Of a DNA stretch of 64,000 bases, positions 52,543-60,453 are shown piece by piece. This DNA is from CAYVFC01 sp964450715. Lineage in GTDB: Bacteria; Myxococcota_A; Polyangia; Polyangiales; JAFGIB01. The position numbers were made by a program, and so were the translations under genes. Position 1 is the stretch's first letter. Each line of letters opens with the position of its first letter. Under the pieces are notes generated by a model. It was not told where the DNA came from. It made no database searches and saw only the letters and a list, made by a program, of their open reading frames with translations. The stretch spans positions 15,292-79,291 of the forward strand of contig CAYVFC010000020.1 in the NCBI GenBank assembly GCA_964450715.1, given 5' to 3'.

Positions 52543-53361
52543 TCAAAGCTCGGCGAAATACCGATCGACCTCCGGCAAGTAGTAAGCGAGGGGCACCCGG
52601 TCGGCCAGCGCCCGGGCGTGGGCCAGGGCCTCGTCCACCCGGCCGAGCATGCGCAGCGCAGTGACCTCCACCAGTGCCGAGGGAATCGGAACCGCGGCCT
52701 CGGGATAGCGTTTTCGATACTCGCGGATCAGTCGTAACGACGTCGCGGGATCGCGCGCCAGCTTCTCCCTCGCCTTCTCGAGCAACCGCGCGTCGGGCTT
52801 GAGTATATCGTCCACCAGAGCGGCGATCCGATCCTCGGCACGTCTCTTCGCGGCCGCGCGCCGCGTCCCCGAGCGGCGTCTCGCGCGCTTGCGCGTCTTC
52901 TTGCGCGCCGGTTCCTCGACCTTTGCCTCGGAGGGAACGGCAACTGCCTCGGAGGGAACGGCAGCCGGTTCTTCAACCGGCGAAATCGCGGGCTCCGGCG
53001 CCTTCGCCGGCGCAACCTGCGGCTCCGGGACCGACTGTGGTATCCGCGCCGATGGCTGATATTCACTCCGGACCGTCACGCTCCGAACCGCCACGGAATA
53101 ATCGCGCGGGCTCAGCACCGATACGACGAAATAGGCGACAGCCATGGCGCTGGTCGTGACCATGATAAATGTGCCCGGATCGATGGATAAACAATCGGCG
53201 ATACGCGTCACCGATTTGCCGAAACGGTTCCGCAACGCGCAATGCACGCGCTCTCGTCGTTCGCGAGTCAGAGCCCGGGGCGCCCGGACATTCTCCAGAA
53301 GCTCGCGTATCCGCGGCGGCGCGCCCGAGTCGGGATCGAGCCATCTCTTGGGTTCGGTCAT
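52543..53361 (-). CDS. Membrane protein coupled to an ECF sigma factor (putative anti-sigma factor)
   Basis: 272 residues from ATG 53361, overlapping the sigma-factor stop by 4 nt. The N-terminal 70 residues are soluble and charged. One membrane helix (TFIMVTTSAMAVAYFVVSVL) follows, then a Pro/Glu/Val linker with the repeat AVPSEAVAVPSEA, an Arg/Lys-rich stretch and a C-terminal helical domain (LEKAREKLARDPATSLRLIR, ALRMLGRVDEALAHARALAD) of TPR type. Gene order and topology fit an anti-sigma factor, though no zinc anti-sigma motif (HxxxCxxC) is present, so this remains inference. Confidence 0.7.
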   Translation of the reverse strand: MTEPKRWLDPDSGAPPRIRELLENVRAPRALTRERRERVHCALRNRFGKSVTRIADCLSIDPGTFIMVTTSAMAVAYFVVSVLSPRDYSVAVRSVTVRSEYQPSARIPQSVPEPQVAPAKAPEPAISPVEEPAAVPSEAVAVPSEAKVEEPARKKTRKRARRRSGTRRAAAKRRAEDRIAALVDDILKPDARLLEKAREKLARDPATSLRLIREYRKRYPEAAVPIPSALVEVTALRMLGRVDEALAHARALADRVPLAYYLPEVDRYFAEL

Positions 53362-53990
53362 TTTATGCCTCGACAACGTAAGCGTGAATCACTGCGAGCG
53401 AGCGCCCGCCGAAAATCCTCTCGCGCTAGCCGCAGCCGCGAGTGCACGGTACCCATGGGTATACTCATCAAATCCGCTATTGCAGCCGTGGACATACCCT
53501 CCAGCTCGAACATGACGAACACGGCTCGTCGCTCGGGCTTCATGGTATCGAGAAGCTCGTCCGCCAGTCGCCGGGCCTCCCGCCTCTGACAGACCTGTTC
53601 GGGCGTACTCTCCTCGACGGGCTCCGGCACGGCAGACCCGATCCGCACCCGGCGCAACCAGCCGCGCCGTCGATGTCGCTTGACCACGCGCAGGCAGAAT
53701 CCGAACAACCAAGTGGTAATTCTACAGCTGTGATCGTAGCTATACCGCCGCCGTTGAACCGCGACGAAAACGTCCTGGAGCAGGTCCTCCAGGTCCGATT
53801 GCGGAGCGCCCAGCCGCTGTAGTGACCGCCATACGAAGTCGGCCTGATCGAGATACAGTTCGTCGATATTTAGCTCTCTATCGAGCTCTTTCGCTGCTTC
53901 GCGAGAAGAATCGCGTACTTGGCGCGCCGGCAGTTCCGAGGCTGCCTCGCGAACGCCGCGCACGGACCGTTCTGATATGGCACTACCCAC
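53358..53990 (-). CDS. ECF-family RNA polymerase sigma factor
   Basis: 210 residues from a GTG start. Region 2 reads DLEDLLQDVFVAVQRRRYSY and RITTWLFGFCLRVVKRHRRR. Region 4 reads LLDTMKPERRAVFVMFELEG, MSTAAIADLMSIPMGTVHSR and LRLAREDFRRAL. Both are well-formed ECF domains, with no extra C-terminal domain. A 45-residue N-terminal extension is unusual. It should direct RNA polymerase to its own regulon, probably including envelope genes nearby, under control of the coupled membrane protein. Confidence 0.93.
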   Translation of the reverse strand: MGSAISERSVRGVREAASELPARQVRDSSREAAKELDRELNIDELYLDQADFVWRSLQRLGAPQSDLEDLLQDVFVAVQRRRYSYDHSCRITTWLFGFCLRVVKRHRRRGWLRRVRIGSAVPEPVEESTPEQVCQRREARRLADELLDTMKPERRAVFVMFELEGMSTAAIADLMSIPMGTVHSRLRLAREDFRRALARSDSRLRCRGIK

Positions 53991-54253
53991 TATCGTATGA
54001 ATGACTGCGAAACCGGACTTTCTTTAAGAATATCGGACACACCGGCAAAAAAAACCTTGGTAGAGACAGGAGCAGAACCTGTGCCACGTTGTCGGTAACG
54101 GTGTTCGCCTGTCCCACCTGTTTCATGGCGACTGTTGTTCCGGCAGCAGCCGTTGTTCCCATCACGGAGTTCGCCCGATCGAATTTCGATCCGCGATTCC
54201 CGGCCGCATCCGATTACAGTAGCGGGGCCGCCGGGCCTCACTACCGCCCCTGG

Positions 54254-54423
54254 GTCCCCGGCTGCGTGACCCCCACCACGGCGGCCGAGGCCGGGGGTTG
54301 TTGCAAATACGCTACGGTCCAGGCGCCCCTTTCACGTCTTCGCTTGTAGTTACGCGGCCTTGGCCAGAGGAGAACGGGGACTGAAAATCCTGGTGTCGAC
54401 AGTTCGATTCTGTCCCTGGGCAC
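54254..54423 (+). repeat. Copy 3 of the tRNA-Phe-linked direct repeat (att-like)
   Basis: 54378-54423 repeats the tRNA-Phe 3' segment with 2 mismatches in 46 (ends GGGCACT). The preceding ~120 bp match 44563-44686 (GCGTGACCCCCACCACGGCG, GCAAATACGCTAC, TTACGCGG, GAACGGGGACTG). Unlike copies 1 and 2, no terminator hairpin or DUF433 sequence follows, so the right flank differs. Confidence 0.85.
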
Positions 54424-54439
54424 TACAACCCCCGTAACC

Positions 54440-54796
54440 CTACGCGGCTTTTTCCAGCCATTCTAGAATGGCCTCGCGCAGCACGGAATGGAGAGTCTTG
54501 CCTCGTTCCTTGGCTTTTTTCTCCAACTCGCGCCAGAGGCTGTCGGGAAACCGTACCGACCTGGGGATGGTCCTTCCGACCTCGGCCGCCTTGACCGGGC
54601 GTCCCTTGCCCGACTGAATGCGAAGTCGTCGCGGCTTTCGTCCGGGCAGGGAGATCTCGATCCCCGACTCCGCCAGTTTTTTCGCATAGGGATTCCTGCG
54701 TAGCTTGGCCTTGCCGAAATCTACCTCGGGCATCTCTCGCAGAGCCGCCGCGGCGGGTTCCCGACGAGTCTTCTTCTTTTTAGACGCCTTCTTCAT
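54440..54796 (-). CDS. brnA: BrnA-like antitoxin
   Basis: 118 residues from ATG 54796, overlapping the BrnT gene by 17 nt. The Lys-rich N-terminus (MKKASKKKKTRREP) is followed by a linker and a C-terminal ribbon-helix-helix: RTIPRSVRFPDSLWRELEKK, AKERGKTLHSVLREAILEWL. The toxin-then-antitoxin order and overlap are typical of brnTA. The antitoxin should repress the pair's promoter. It lies 17 bp beyond the third tRNA-Phe fragment. Confidence 0.85.
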   Translation of the reverse strand: MKKASKKKKTRREPAAAALREMPEVDFGKAKLRRNPYAKKLAESGIEISLPGRKPRRLRIQSGKGRPVKAAEVGRTIPRSVRFPDSLWRELEKKAKERGKTLHSVLREAILEWLEKAA

Positions 54797-55052
54797 ACCG
54801 CCTCCGTTCACGCGAGGTCGCACGCCTTGCGCTGATGATGCGAACCGTTTCCGCGTCGTTCTCGGCGTGGACCGTGAAGAGGATCCTCTCCGGCGCCGAC
54901 AAACCAATGAGGATAAACCGAGCTTCTTCGTGCACCGTATCCTTGATAACCAAAGCTAGCGGATCGGCGAAGGTCGTCACGGCTTCTTCGAACGACACAC
55001 CGTGCTTGCGCTCGTTCGACCTCGCCTTGACCGGATCCCAGGTGAATCGCAT
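54780..55052 (-). CDS. brnT: BrnT toxin (DUF497)
   Basis: 90 residues: MRFTWDPVKARSNERKHGVS, FEEAVTTFADP, EARFILIGLSAPERILFTVH and VRIISARRATSRERRRYEEG. These are the conserved strands and basic C-terminus of BrnT RNase toxins. Length is normal and the active-site features (EKHGVSFEEA-type, RIISARRA) are intact, so the toxin may work. Confidence 0.93.
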   Translation of the reverse strand: MRFTWDPVKARSNERKHGVSFEEAVTTFADPLALVIKDTVHEEARFILIGLSAPERILFTVHAENDAETVRIISARRATSRERRRYEEGV

Positions 55053-55279
55053 CGAATCGCATCAAGTAAGTGTAATACACTTTTCGTCAGTTTGCACTCT
55101 GTCCGTACCCGGTTTTTCTTCCGGGGCACGGTTCACCTCCTGTGCCGAAAACACCCATCACGGGTGTCGGTAGAGGCCGTGGAGCGAATTCGGTCTGGAA
55201 GCATTAACGAACGGCTAACGATCCGATTTGCACGCACCCGACTCCGCTGGTTTCACCCCGCGGAAATCCGCGAATTCTC

Positions 55280-55454
55280 GGGTGTGTCCCACTTGGTCAA
55301 CTGTAATGGTGGCCCCTTGCGGTAACTTCTCAAAAAGTCGTGGCGGTAATGTCATTTCGAGCGCAGCGAGAAATCTCCCAGAGAGATTTCTCGTCGCCTT
55401 CGGCTCCTCGAAATGACAGGTGCGGCTCCTCGGTTGACCAAGTGGGACACACCC
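55280..55454. mobile_element. 175-bp MITE with perfect 22-bp terminal repeats and 8-bp target duplication
   Basis: The arms begin GGGTGTGTCCCACTTGG (from 55280) and end CCAAGTGGGACACACCC (to 55454), matching perfectly over 22 bp. The octamer GAATTCTC is present directly outside both ends (55272-55279 and 55455-55462), the classic mark of transposition. The interior is a second palindrome (55346-55422) of the TGTCATTTCGAG family. It encodes no protein. Confidence 0.85.
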
Positions 55455-55612
55455 GAATTCTCCCGATTGCCCTTTTCAGGCCGTTCGTAGAGTTGGTCAT
55501 CCGAGCTCGTTACCACCGCTCCTGCGTACCAGATTGTCTCCCGCGGATACACGCGTAATCGCGGCGCGGGAAGATCGAGGACGGTCGGATAATCCGTCTA
55601 CTCTGCTCCTGG

Positions 55613-55960
55613 GTGCACGACGTCCCCAAACCCAACGTCGAACTGCATAAGGCGGGGAAGAAGAGGTTAGCGTTCACGGACGGGGAGCGGCGCTGGCTGG
55701 CGGAGCTGGGGAAGCGGCCGGGTTGCGGGGCGCAGAGGGAGACGGCGTTCGTGGTGACGCCGGATACGATCTTAAGGTGGTATCGGGATCTGGTGGCGAA
55801 GAAGTACGACAAGGGTAAGAAAAGGTGGCCGGGAAGGCCGAGGAAGTCGGAGGAGAACGGGGATCTGATCGTCCGGATGGCGCGGGAAAACGCGGGCTAG
55901 GGGGTATACGAGGATCAAGGGGGCGCTTCGCAACCTGGGGCACGAGGTAGGGAGGAACGT
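55613..55960 (+). pseudogene. Integrase-core transposase remnant with a nonsense codon
   Basis: The N-terminal helix-turn-helix part is readable: RETAFVVTPDTILRWYRDLV, KKRWPGRPRKSEENGDLIVR, MARENAG. A TAG (55898-55900) then replaces the conserved Trp. The same frame continues GYTRIKGALRNLGHEVGRN, the known next segment of this family, before homology is lost near 55957. The DDE catalytic core is missing, so it is inactive. Confidence 0.75.
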
Positions 55961-56041
55961 GTCCTTCCGGCAAGCGTGCAAAAGGCCGGAATTCGGACCG
56001 GGGCGGCGCCGGGCGGCGCATTTTCGATGCGGGGGCGGCTG

Positions 56042-56596
56042 CTACCGGGTCTCAGCGAGGCTGCGGTACAGCGTGGCGCCGTGCACCCCGAGCTGAGCGG
56101 CGACCTGGCGGGTCGACAGGTTCGGGTTCGCGAGCAGAGTTCTCGCCATCTCGACTTGAGCCGGGCTGAGCGAGCGGGGACTGCCGGGGGGTCTTGCCGC
56201 GCTGGCGGGCGGCGAGCAGGCCGGCGTGGGTTCGTTCGCGTACGACATCTCTTTCGAATCGGCAAGCGTGCAGAATACGTGGAAGGTCAGCTTGGCCGCG
56301 GGCGTGGTGGTGTCGATCGATTCGCGCAGCGAGCGCAAGCCGACGCCACGCTCGCTGGGCGCGTTGACTAGTTCGATCAAGTCGCGTAGCGAGCGACCGA
56401 GCCGGTCGAGCTTGAAGACTACTACGGTGTCTGCCGGCCGGGCGAAGTCGAGCAGCTCCTGCCGGACCGGCAACCGGAGCGCGGTGCCCGATACCGTTTC
56501 GTCGAAGATCTTTTCGCAGCCGGCTCTGAGCAGCGCGTCGTGTTGCAGATCCAGTTTCTGGTCCTCGGTCGAGACCCTGGCGTAGCCGAGCAGCAT
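56042..56596 (-). CDS. Serine recombinase (resolvase/invertase family) with a frameshifted middle
   Basis: 184 codons. The catalytic domain opens GYARVSTEDQKLDLQHDALL (Ser8) and continues VVVFKLDRLGRSLRDLIELV. The C-terminal helix-turn-helix is LSTRQVAAQLGVHGATLYRS. Between them the frame reads SKEMSYANEPTPACSPPASA, which is foreign to the family. The +1-shifted frame there reads FERDVVRERTHAGLLAARQR, the expected helix E sequence. Two compensating slips near 56256 and in the six-G run at 56186-56191 explain this. The product is thus either damaged or a sequencing artefact. Divergent from the hybrid kinase. Confidence 0.75.
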   Translation of the reverse strand: MLLGYARVSTEDQKLDLQHDALLRAGCEKIFDETVSGTALRLPVRQELLDFARPADTVVVFKLDRLGRSLRDLIELVNAPSERGVGLRSLRESIDTTTPAAKLTFHVFCTLADSKEMSYANEPTPACSPPASAARPPGSPRSLSPAQVEMARTLLANPNLSTRQVAAQLGVHGATLYRSLAETR

Positions 56597-56768
56597 ATCC
56601 CTTACCTCCTTTTCGGCAACGGGAAGGAGGTTCTTACGACCTTTGCGCGGGATCCAAGACGTCCCCTTCCCGGAAGAATCGGCGTGCCGCCGGGGGGAAA
56701 GCCGCTATACTGAGATTTTTGGCAAACCCCATCCGTTGCGAGGAACATTGAGGCCAGGACGGTGACCG

Positions 56769-58955
56769 ATGCACGACGAGAAAGGCCGGATGTCGAATCT
56801 CGGGGGCGAGCTTGGGGGGACGCGCGAGCACGACAGCTCGCTCAAGAGCCTCGGGGGTGGCCTGCTAGATCGCAGGATTGTCCCTCCTGAAGATGAAGCG
56901 CTGCAGGCCCTGATGAACGGCCTCGCGGCGGCCGGCATCGGGCTTGCGGTCCTCGGTCCCGACTACCGCATACTACGGGTCAACTCGCTTCTTGCCGAAG
57001 CTTTCGGCGACCTCTCTGGACAGCCGTGTTACGCGGGGTTTCGTGGCCTCCAGAAAGCGTGCGACGGTTGTACTGCACGTGTTGCATTCGACGACGGGAT
57101 GGTGGGCCGTGGCGAGGTGGTGACCGTCAAGGGCAAACGCTTCGAGGTGGTCTCGGCGCCTTTTGTGACCTCGGGTGGCAGGGTCACCCGGGTGCTCCAG
57201 GCGTTCCGTGAAATGAGCTCCCAGGCGCAGTCCGAAGACCGACGGCGCGTACACGAAGAGGAGTTGTCTTTCGTGCTGGCGACGTTCGAGTCGCTCTCGC
57301 GTTCGCTCGAGCTCGATCATGTGTGCCAGACCTTAACGGATACGGCGGCCAGGCTGATCCCGGGCGGATCCTCGGCGGTGTACCTGTGCGATGGCGACGG
57401 CATCTACTTCGCCGCGACCAACCCGCCGCTGCCCCCGGACTTTCCCGAGCACCTGCGGCGTCCCCCGCTGGAGACTCACCCGCACATTGCCAGGGCACTG
57501 GATACCGGTTCCCCGGTCATGGTCAGCGACGTCTCGGTCGAGGAGTGGACCCCGGCCGAACGTGAAATCGTGGAGATGCGCGGTATAAAGAACGTCGTCT
57601 ACAACCCGGTGATAGGCAGCCAGGGAACGATCGGCGTACACATCATGGCGTCCACGGAGGTTTCCGGCGAGATCGCAGAGGCGCAACTCACGCTCTGCCG
57701 CACCGTGGGCAAGTACGCGGCGATCGCCATCGAAAACGCCCGCCTCTACCAGTCTTCGCTGGACGAGCTCGCCGAACGGCGCAAGGCCGAGCGGGAGCAG
57801 AAGCGGCTTCGCGATCAGCTCGCGCAGGCGCAGAAGATGGAGGCAGTCGGACGCCTCGCGGGTGGGATCGCCCACGACTTCAACAACGTGCTGTGCGCGA
57901 TATCGGGCCAGGCCGACCTGCTGCTGCGGAACCTCCCGGCCGACGCCCCCCTCCGCGAATCATTGACGACGATCGCCAGGGCCTCGGAACGGGGCGCCGA
58001 CCTGACGCGACAGCTGCTCGCATTCTCGCGCAAGCAGGTCATCGACCCGAAGGTCGTCGAGCTTTCGGCGGTGATCAAGGGACTGCACTCGATGCTCACG
58101 CGCCTCATCGGGGAGGACGTGATCCTCGATACGATGACGCAGAAGAGCCAGGGGCGCGTCAAGATGGACCCCGGTCAGATCGAGCAGATCGTCCTCAACC
58201 TCGCGGTCAACGCGCGCGACGCCATGCCCGACGGAGGGCGACTGCTGATCGAGACGGCGGACGTGGTGCTCGACGACGCGTACTGCGAATCGCACGCCGA
58301 CGCCGTGCCCGGCGAGCACGTCATGCTCGGCGTGAGCGACACGGGAATCGGCATGAGCGAAGCGGTGCGCTCCAGGGTTTTCGAGCCGTTCTTCACGACG
58401 AAGCAGCTCGGCCAGGGTACCGGGCTCGGGCTGGCGACCGTCCACGGGATCGTGCAACAGAATGACGGCTACATCGAAGTCGATTCCGCACCCGGGCAGG
58501 GCACGGCGTTCAAGATCTACTTCCGGCGCGTTACCGAGGGAGATGACGAAGAGGTTCCGCGGCCGCAACGGGGATTGTCGCGGGGCACCGAGACGGTACT
58601 GCTGGTGGAAGACGAGGAGCTCGTACGCGATGTGGCGGAGCAGATGCTGCGCAGATGTGGATACACGGTGCTGGTCGCGGGGTCCGGGCAGGGCGCGCTG
58701 GCGCTCGCACGCGACCACGAAGGTCCCATCGACCTGCTACTGACCGATGTCGTGATGCCGCTAATGAACGGGCAGGAACTCGCCGAGAAGGTCGCGACGG
58801 TGCGTCCGGGGATCAAGATCCTGTACGTGTCCGGCTATACCGAGGATGTGATCGCGCACCACGGAGTGATCGACGAGGGCGTACAGTTCATATCGAAGCC
58901 GTACACCTTCAGCAGCCTGTCGGCTTGCGTGCGCGCCGTGCTCGACTCGGACTGA
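56769..58955 (+). CDS. Hybrid sensor histidine kinase: PAS, GAF, kinase, receiver
   Basis: 728 residues. PAS (about 45-150) with Cys residues in CYAGFRGLQKACDGC; GAF (about 175-330); a coiled coil; HisKA with AGGIAHDFNNVLCAISGQAD (His box); ATPase with NLAVNARDAMPDGG, SDTGIGMS and GTGLGLATVHGIV; and a receiver with the phospho-acceptor in LLLTDVVMP and Lys in FISKPYT. No membrane helix. The DFNN form with a fused receiver is a common soluble signal-relay design. No separate partner gene lies nearby. Ends just before the REP repeats and assembly gap. Confidence 0.93.
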   Translation: MHDEKGRMSNLGGELGGTREHDSSLKSLGGGLLDRRIVPPEDEALQALMNGLAAAGIGLAVLGPDYRILRVNSLLAEAFGDLSGQPCYAGFRGLQKACDGCTARVAFDDGMVGRGEVVTVKGKRFEVVSAPFVTSGGRVTRVLQAFREMSSQAQSEDRRRVHEEELSFVLATFESLSRSLELDHVCQTLTDTAARLIPGGSSAVYLCDGDGIYFAATNPPLPPDFPEHLRRPPLETHPHIARALDTGSPVMVSDVSVEEWTPAEREIVEMRGIKNVVYNPVIGSQGTIGVHIMASTEVSGEIAEAQLTLCRTVGKYAAIAIENARLYQSSLDELAERRKAEREQKRLRDQLAQAQKMEAVGRLAGGIAHDFNNVLCAISGQADLLLRNLPADAPLRESLTTIARASERGADLTRQLLAFSRKQVIDPKVVELSAVIKGLHSMLTRLIGEDVILDTMTQKSQGRVKMDPGQIEQIVLNLAVNARDAMPDGGRLLIETADVVLDDAYCESHADAVPGEHVMLGVSDTGIGMSEAVRSRVFEPFFTTKQLGQGTGLGLATVHGIVQQNDGYIEVDSAPGQGTAFKIYFRRVTEGDDEEVPRPQRGLSRGTETVLLVEDEELVRDVAEQMLRRCGYTVLVAGSGQGALALARDHEGPIDLLLTDVVMPLMNGQELAEKVATVRPGIKILYVSGYTEDVIAHHGVIDEGVQFISKPYTFSSLSACVRAVLDSD

Positions 58956-59150
58956 GAATAGGAATAGTAGGGAATAGGAAGAATAGGAATAGGGGACGTA
59001 CCCAACTTAAACAACTTAAGAATAGATAAGAATAGGGGACGTACCCAACTTAAACAACTTAATACCCGTAACCTCTCGCCTTGCCCTTTTTCATTTTTCC
59101 GGAAGTTGTGGAGATTGGGTACGCCCCGTTCCCCAGGAAGGTGGTTATGA
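58956..59150. repeat. Cluster of GGGGACGTACCC REP-type repeats
   Basis: GGGGACGTACCCAACTTAAA begins at 58994 and again at 59036 (41-42 bp apart), preceded by GAATAGGAATA simple repeats. An inverted partner GGGTACGCCCCGTTCCCC lies at 59117-59134. Related to 46843-46922. No gene is present. Confidence 0.75.
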
Positions 59151-59160
59151 TACCTATTAA

Positions 59161-59412
59161 CTGACCACCGAGATCATCAAGGCCCGTACACATCGTGCGA
59201 CGACGCCGCGTCTGAGTTTTTACCGCGATCGAGCCAAGATGGAAGTCGACATGGTACTCGAGCGCGTCGATCGAATCCTCGCCATAGAGATCAAATCGGG
59301 GCAGACCGTCGCCGGGGATTTCTTCAAGTCGCTGACAGCCTTCGCTCAACTGATGCACAACGCCGATGAGTCGCGACCGGTGCAATCCTATCTCGTGACC
59401 GCGCTCAACTGA
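59161..59412 (+). pseudogene. C-terminal fragment of a DUF4143 AAA-type ATPase
   Basis: 84 codons without a start reading TEIIKARTHRATTPRLSFYR, KMEVDMVLERVDRILAIEIK and SGQTVAGDFFKSLTAFAQLM, the nuclease-like end domain of DUF4143 ATPases (E-D-E-x-K pattern). The final part is distorted by the 55-bp duplication next to the assembly gap. Confidence 0.65.
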
Positions 59413-59456
59413 TGCACAACGCCGATGAGTCGCGACCGGTGCAATCCTATCTCGTG
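59343..59456. repeat. 55-bp perfect direct repeat abutting the gap
   Basis: 59343-59397 and 59402-59456 are identical (CGCTCAACTGATGCAC to CCTATCTCGTG). The second copy ends exactly where the Ns begin, which points to a contig-end artefact rather than biology. Confidence 0.8.
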
Positions 59457-59556
59457 NNNNNNNNNNNNNNNNNNNNNNNNNNNNNNNNNNNNNNNNNNNN
59501 NNNNNNNNNNNNNNNNNNNNNNNNNNNNNNNNNNNNNNNNNNNNNNNNNNNNNNNN
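59457..59556. other. Assembly gap (100 N)
   Basis: Exactly 100 N bases, the default for a gap of unknown length. The order and orientation of the two sides rest on scaffolding only. Confidence 0.99.
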
Positions 59557-59851
59557 ACCGGGGGCGATCAGTACCAGGAGCGTTCGACAACCACTGTGCT
59601 CCCCTGGTACGCGGTCGCGGATCGAGACTGGATCGGTGGATAGCCCTGCCGGTTTCCACCGCCGTCACAGTAGCCGAACTCCGTTCTGCTCGAGTGAACC
59701 ATCCGCGCTCGAAGACATCGGTTTGCCGGTCCACTCGAAGACTCGATCCATAACTTTCGGAGAGACTCCTCGCGCACCCAGCGTGGGCCATTTCTTCGAA
59801 AAACTGACCAACAGCCTGACCAACAGGTCCTGAAAAGGCGCGGTCGTAGAC

Positions 59852-60199
59852 ATCGGCATAGCGGAATAGCGAGGCGAACAGCCGCTCGAACTCGTCGAAC
59901 AGAGAACCGTTGCGGTCGAAACAGATCGCGCCGATGTTCTGTGCCGCGGATCGTCCCCGCCCAACCTGCATCAGGTAGTAGGGAATGCCTCCGAGCGCCA
60001 GATATATTTCGACGACCTGAACCGGGTTGAGCGACACGCTGCGAGCGGCCAGGAACTCGCGCACTTCCGATAGCGTGAAAGGCATCAGCCGTATCCGTCT
60101 GGTGATGCGGTTGTGAAGCCCGCCCTTGGCATGGATCAGATTATCGAGAATCCAGGAAGCCGCTCCGAAATAATGCCGGCCAAACGAAACATCGAACCC
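59852..60199 (-). pseudogene. Fragment of a COG1672-type AAA ATPase
   Basis: About 116 codons match the middle of archaeal-type ATPases: SWILDNLIHAKGGLHNRITR, RIRLMPFTLSEVREFLAARS, IYLALGGIPYYLMQVGRGRS and NIGAICFDRNGSLFDEFERL. There is no Walker A part upstream, and the frame downstream of FASLFRYAD becomes unlike the family. The rest of 59557-60440 shows no other gene. Confidence 0.7.
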
Positions 60200-60453
60200 T
60201 GAGACGCTATTACGAACCGGACCTGCAAGCGATCTCGAGTTAGCGCCGCGTTTCGATCGCGATCGGTGCAACGCTTCTTCGCCTAATGTCAAGGTGTTCG
60301 ACGAAAATCTGCAGGGACCGAAACGCCACGTAAACACTCGATCGCTTCCAGTCTCGGTATCGGCGGGTTACATTGCTGGACAAGATGAAGAAGTACGTTA
60401 TGAAGTAACGGAAGTCGACGGAAGCAGCTACGCATCCAAGAGGAGGATTCGTC

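Noticed and set aside
54241..54423. Minus-strand frame reading RIELSTPGFSV
   Set aside because: It is the translation of the tRNA-Phe fragment and its upstream repeat. The same spurious peptide appears at the second copy; not a gene.
56042..56596. Serine recombinase as integrase of the tRNA-Phe elements
   Set aside because: It lies outside the bracketed region, belongs to the resolvase/invertase group rather than tRNA-directed tyrosine integrases, and its reading frame is disturbed.
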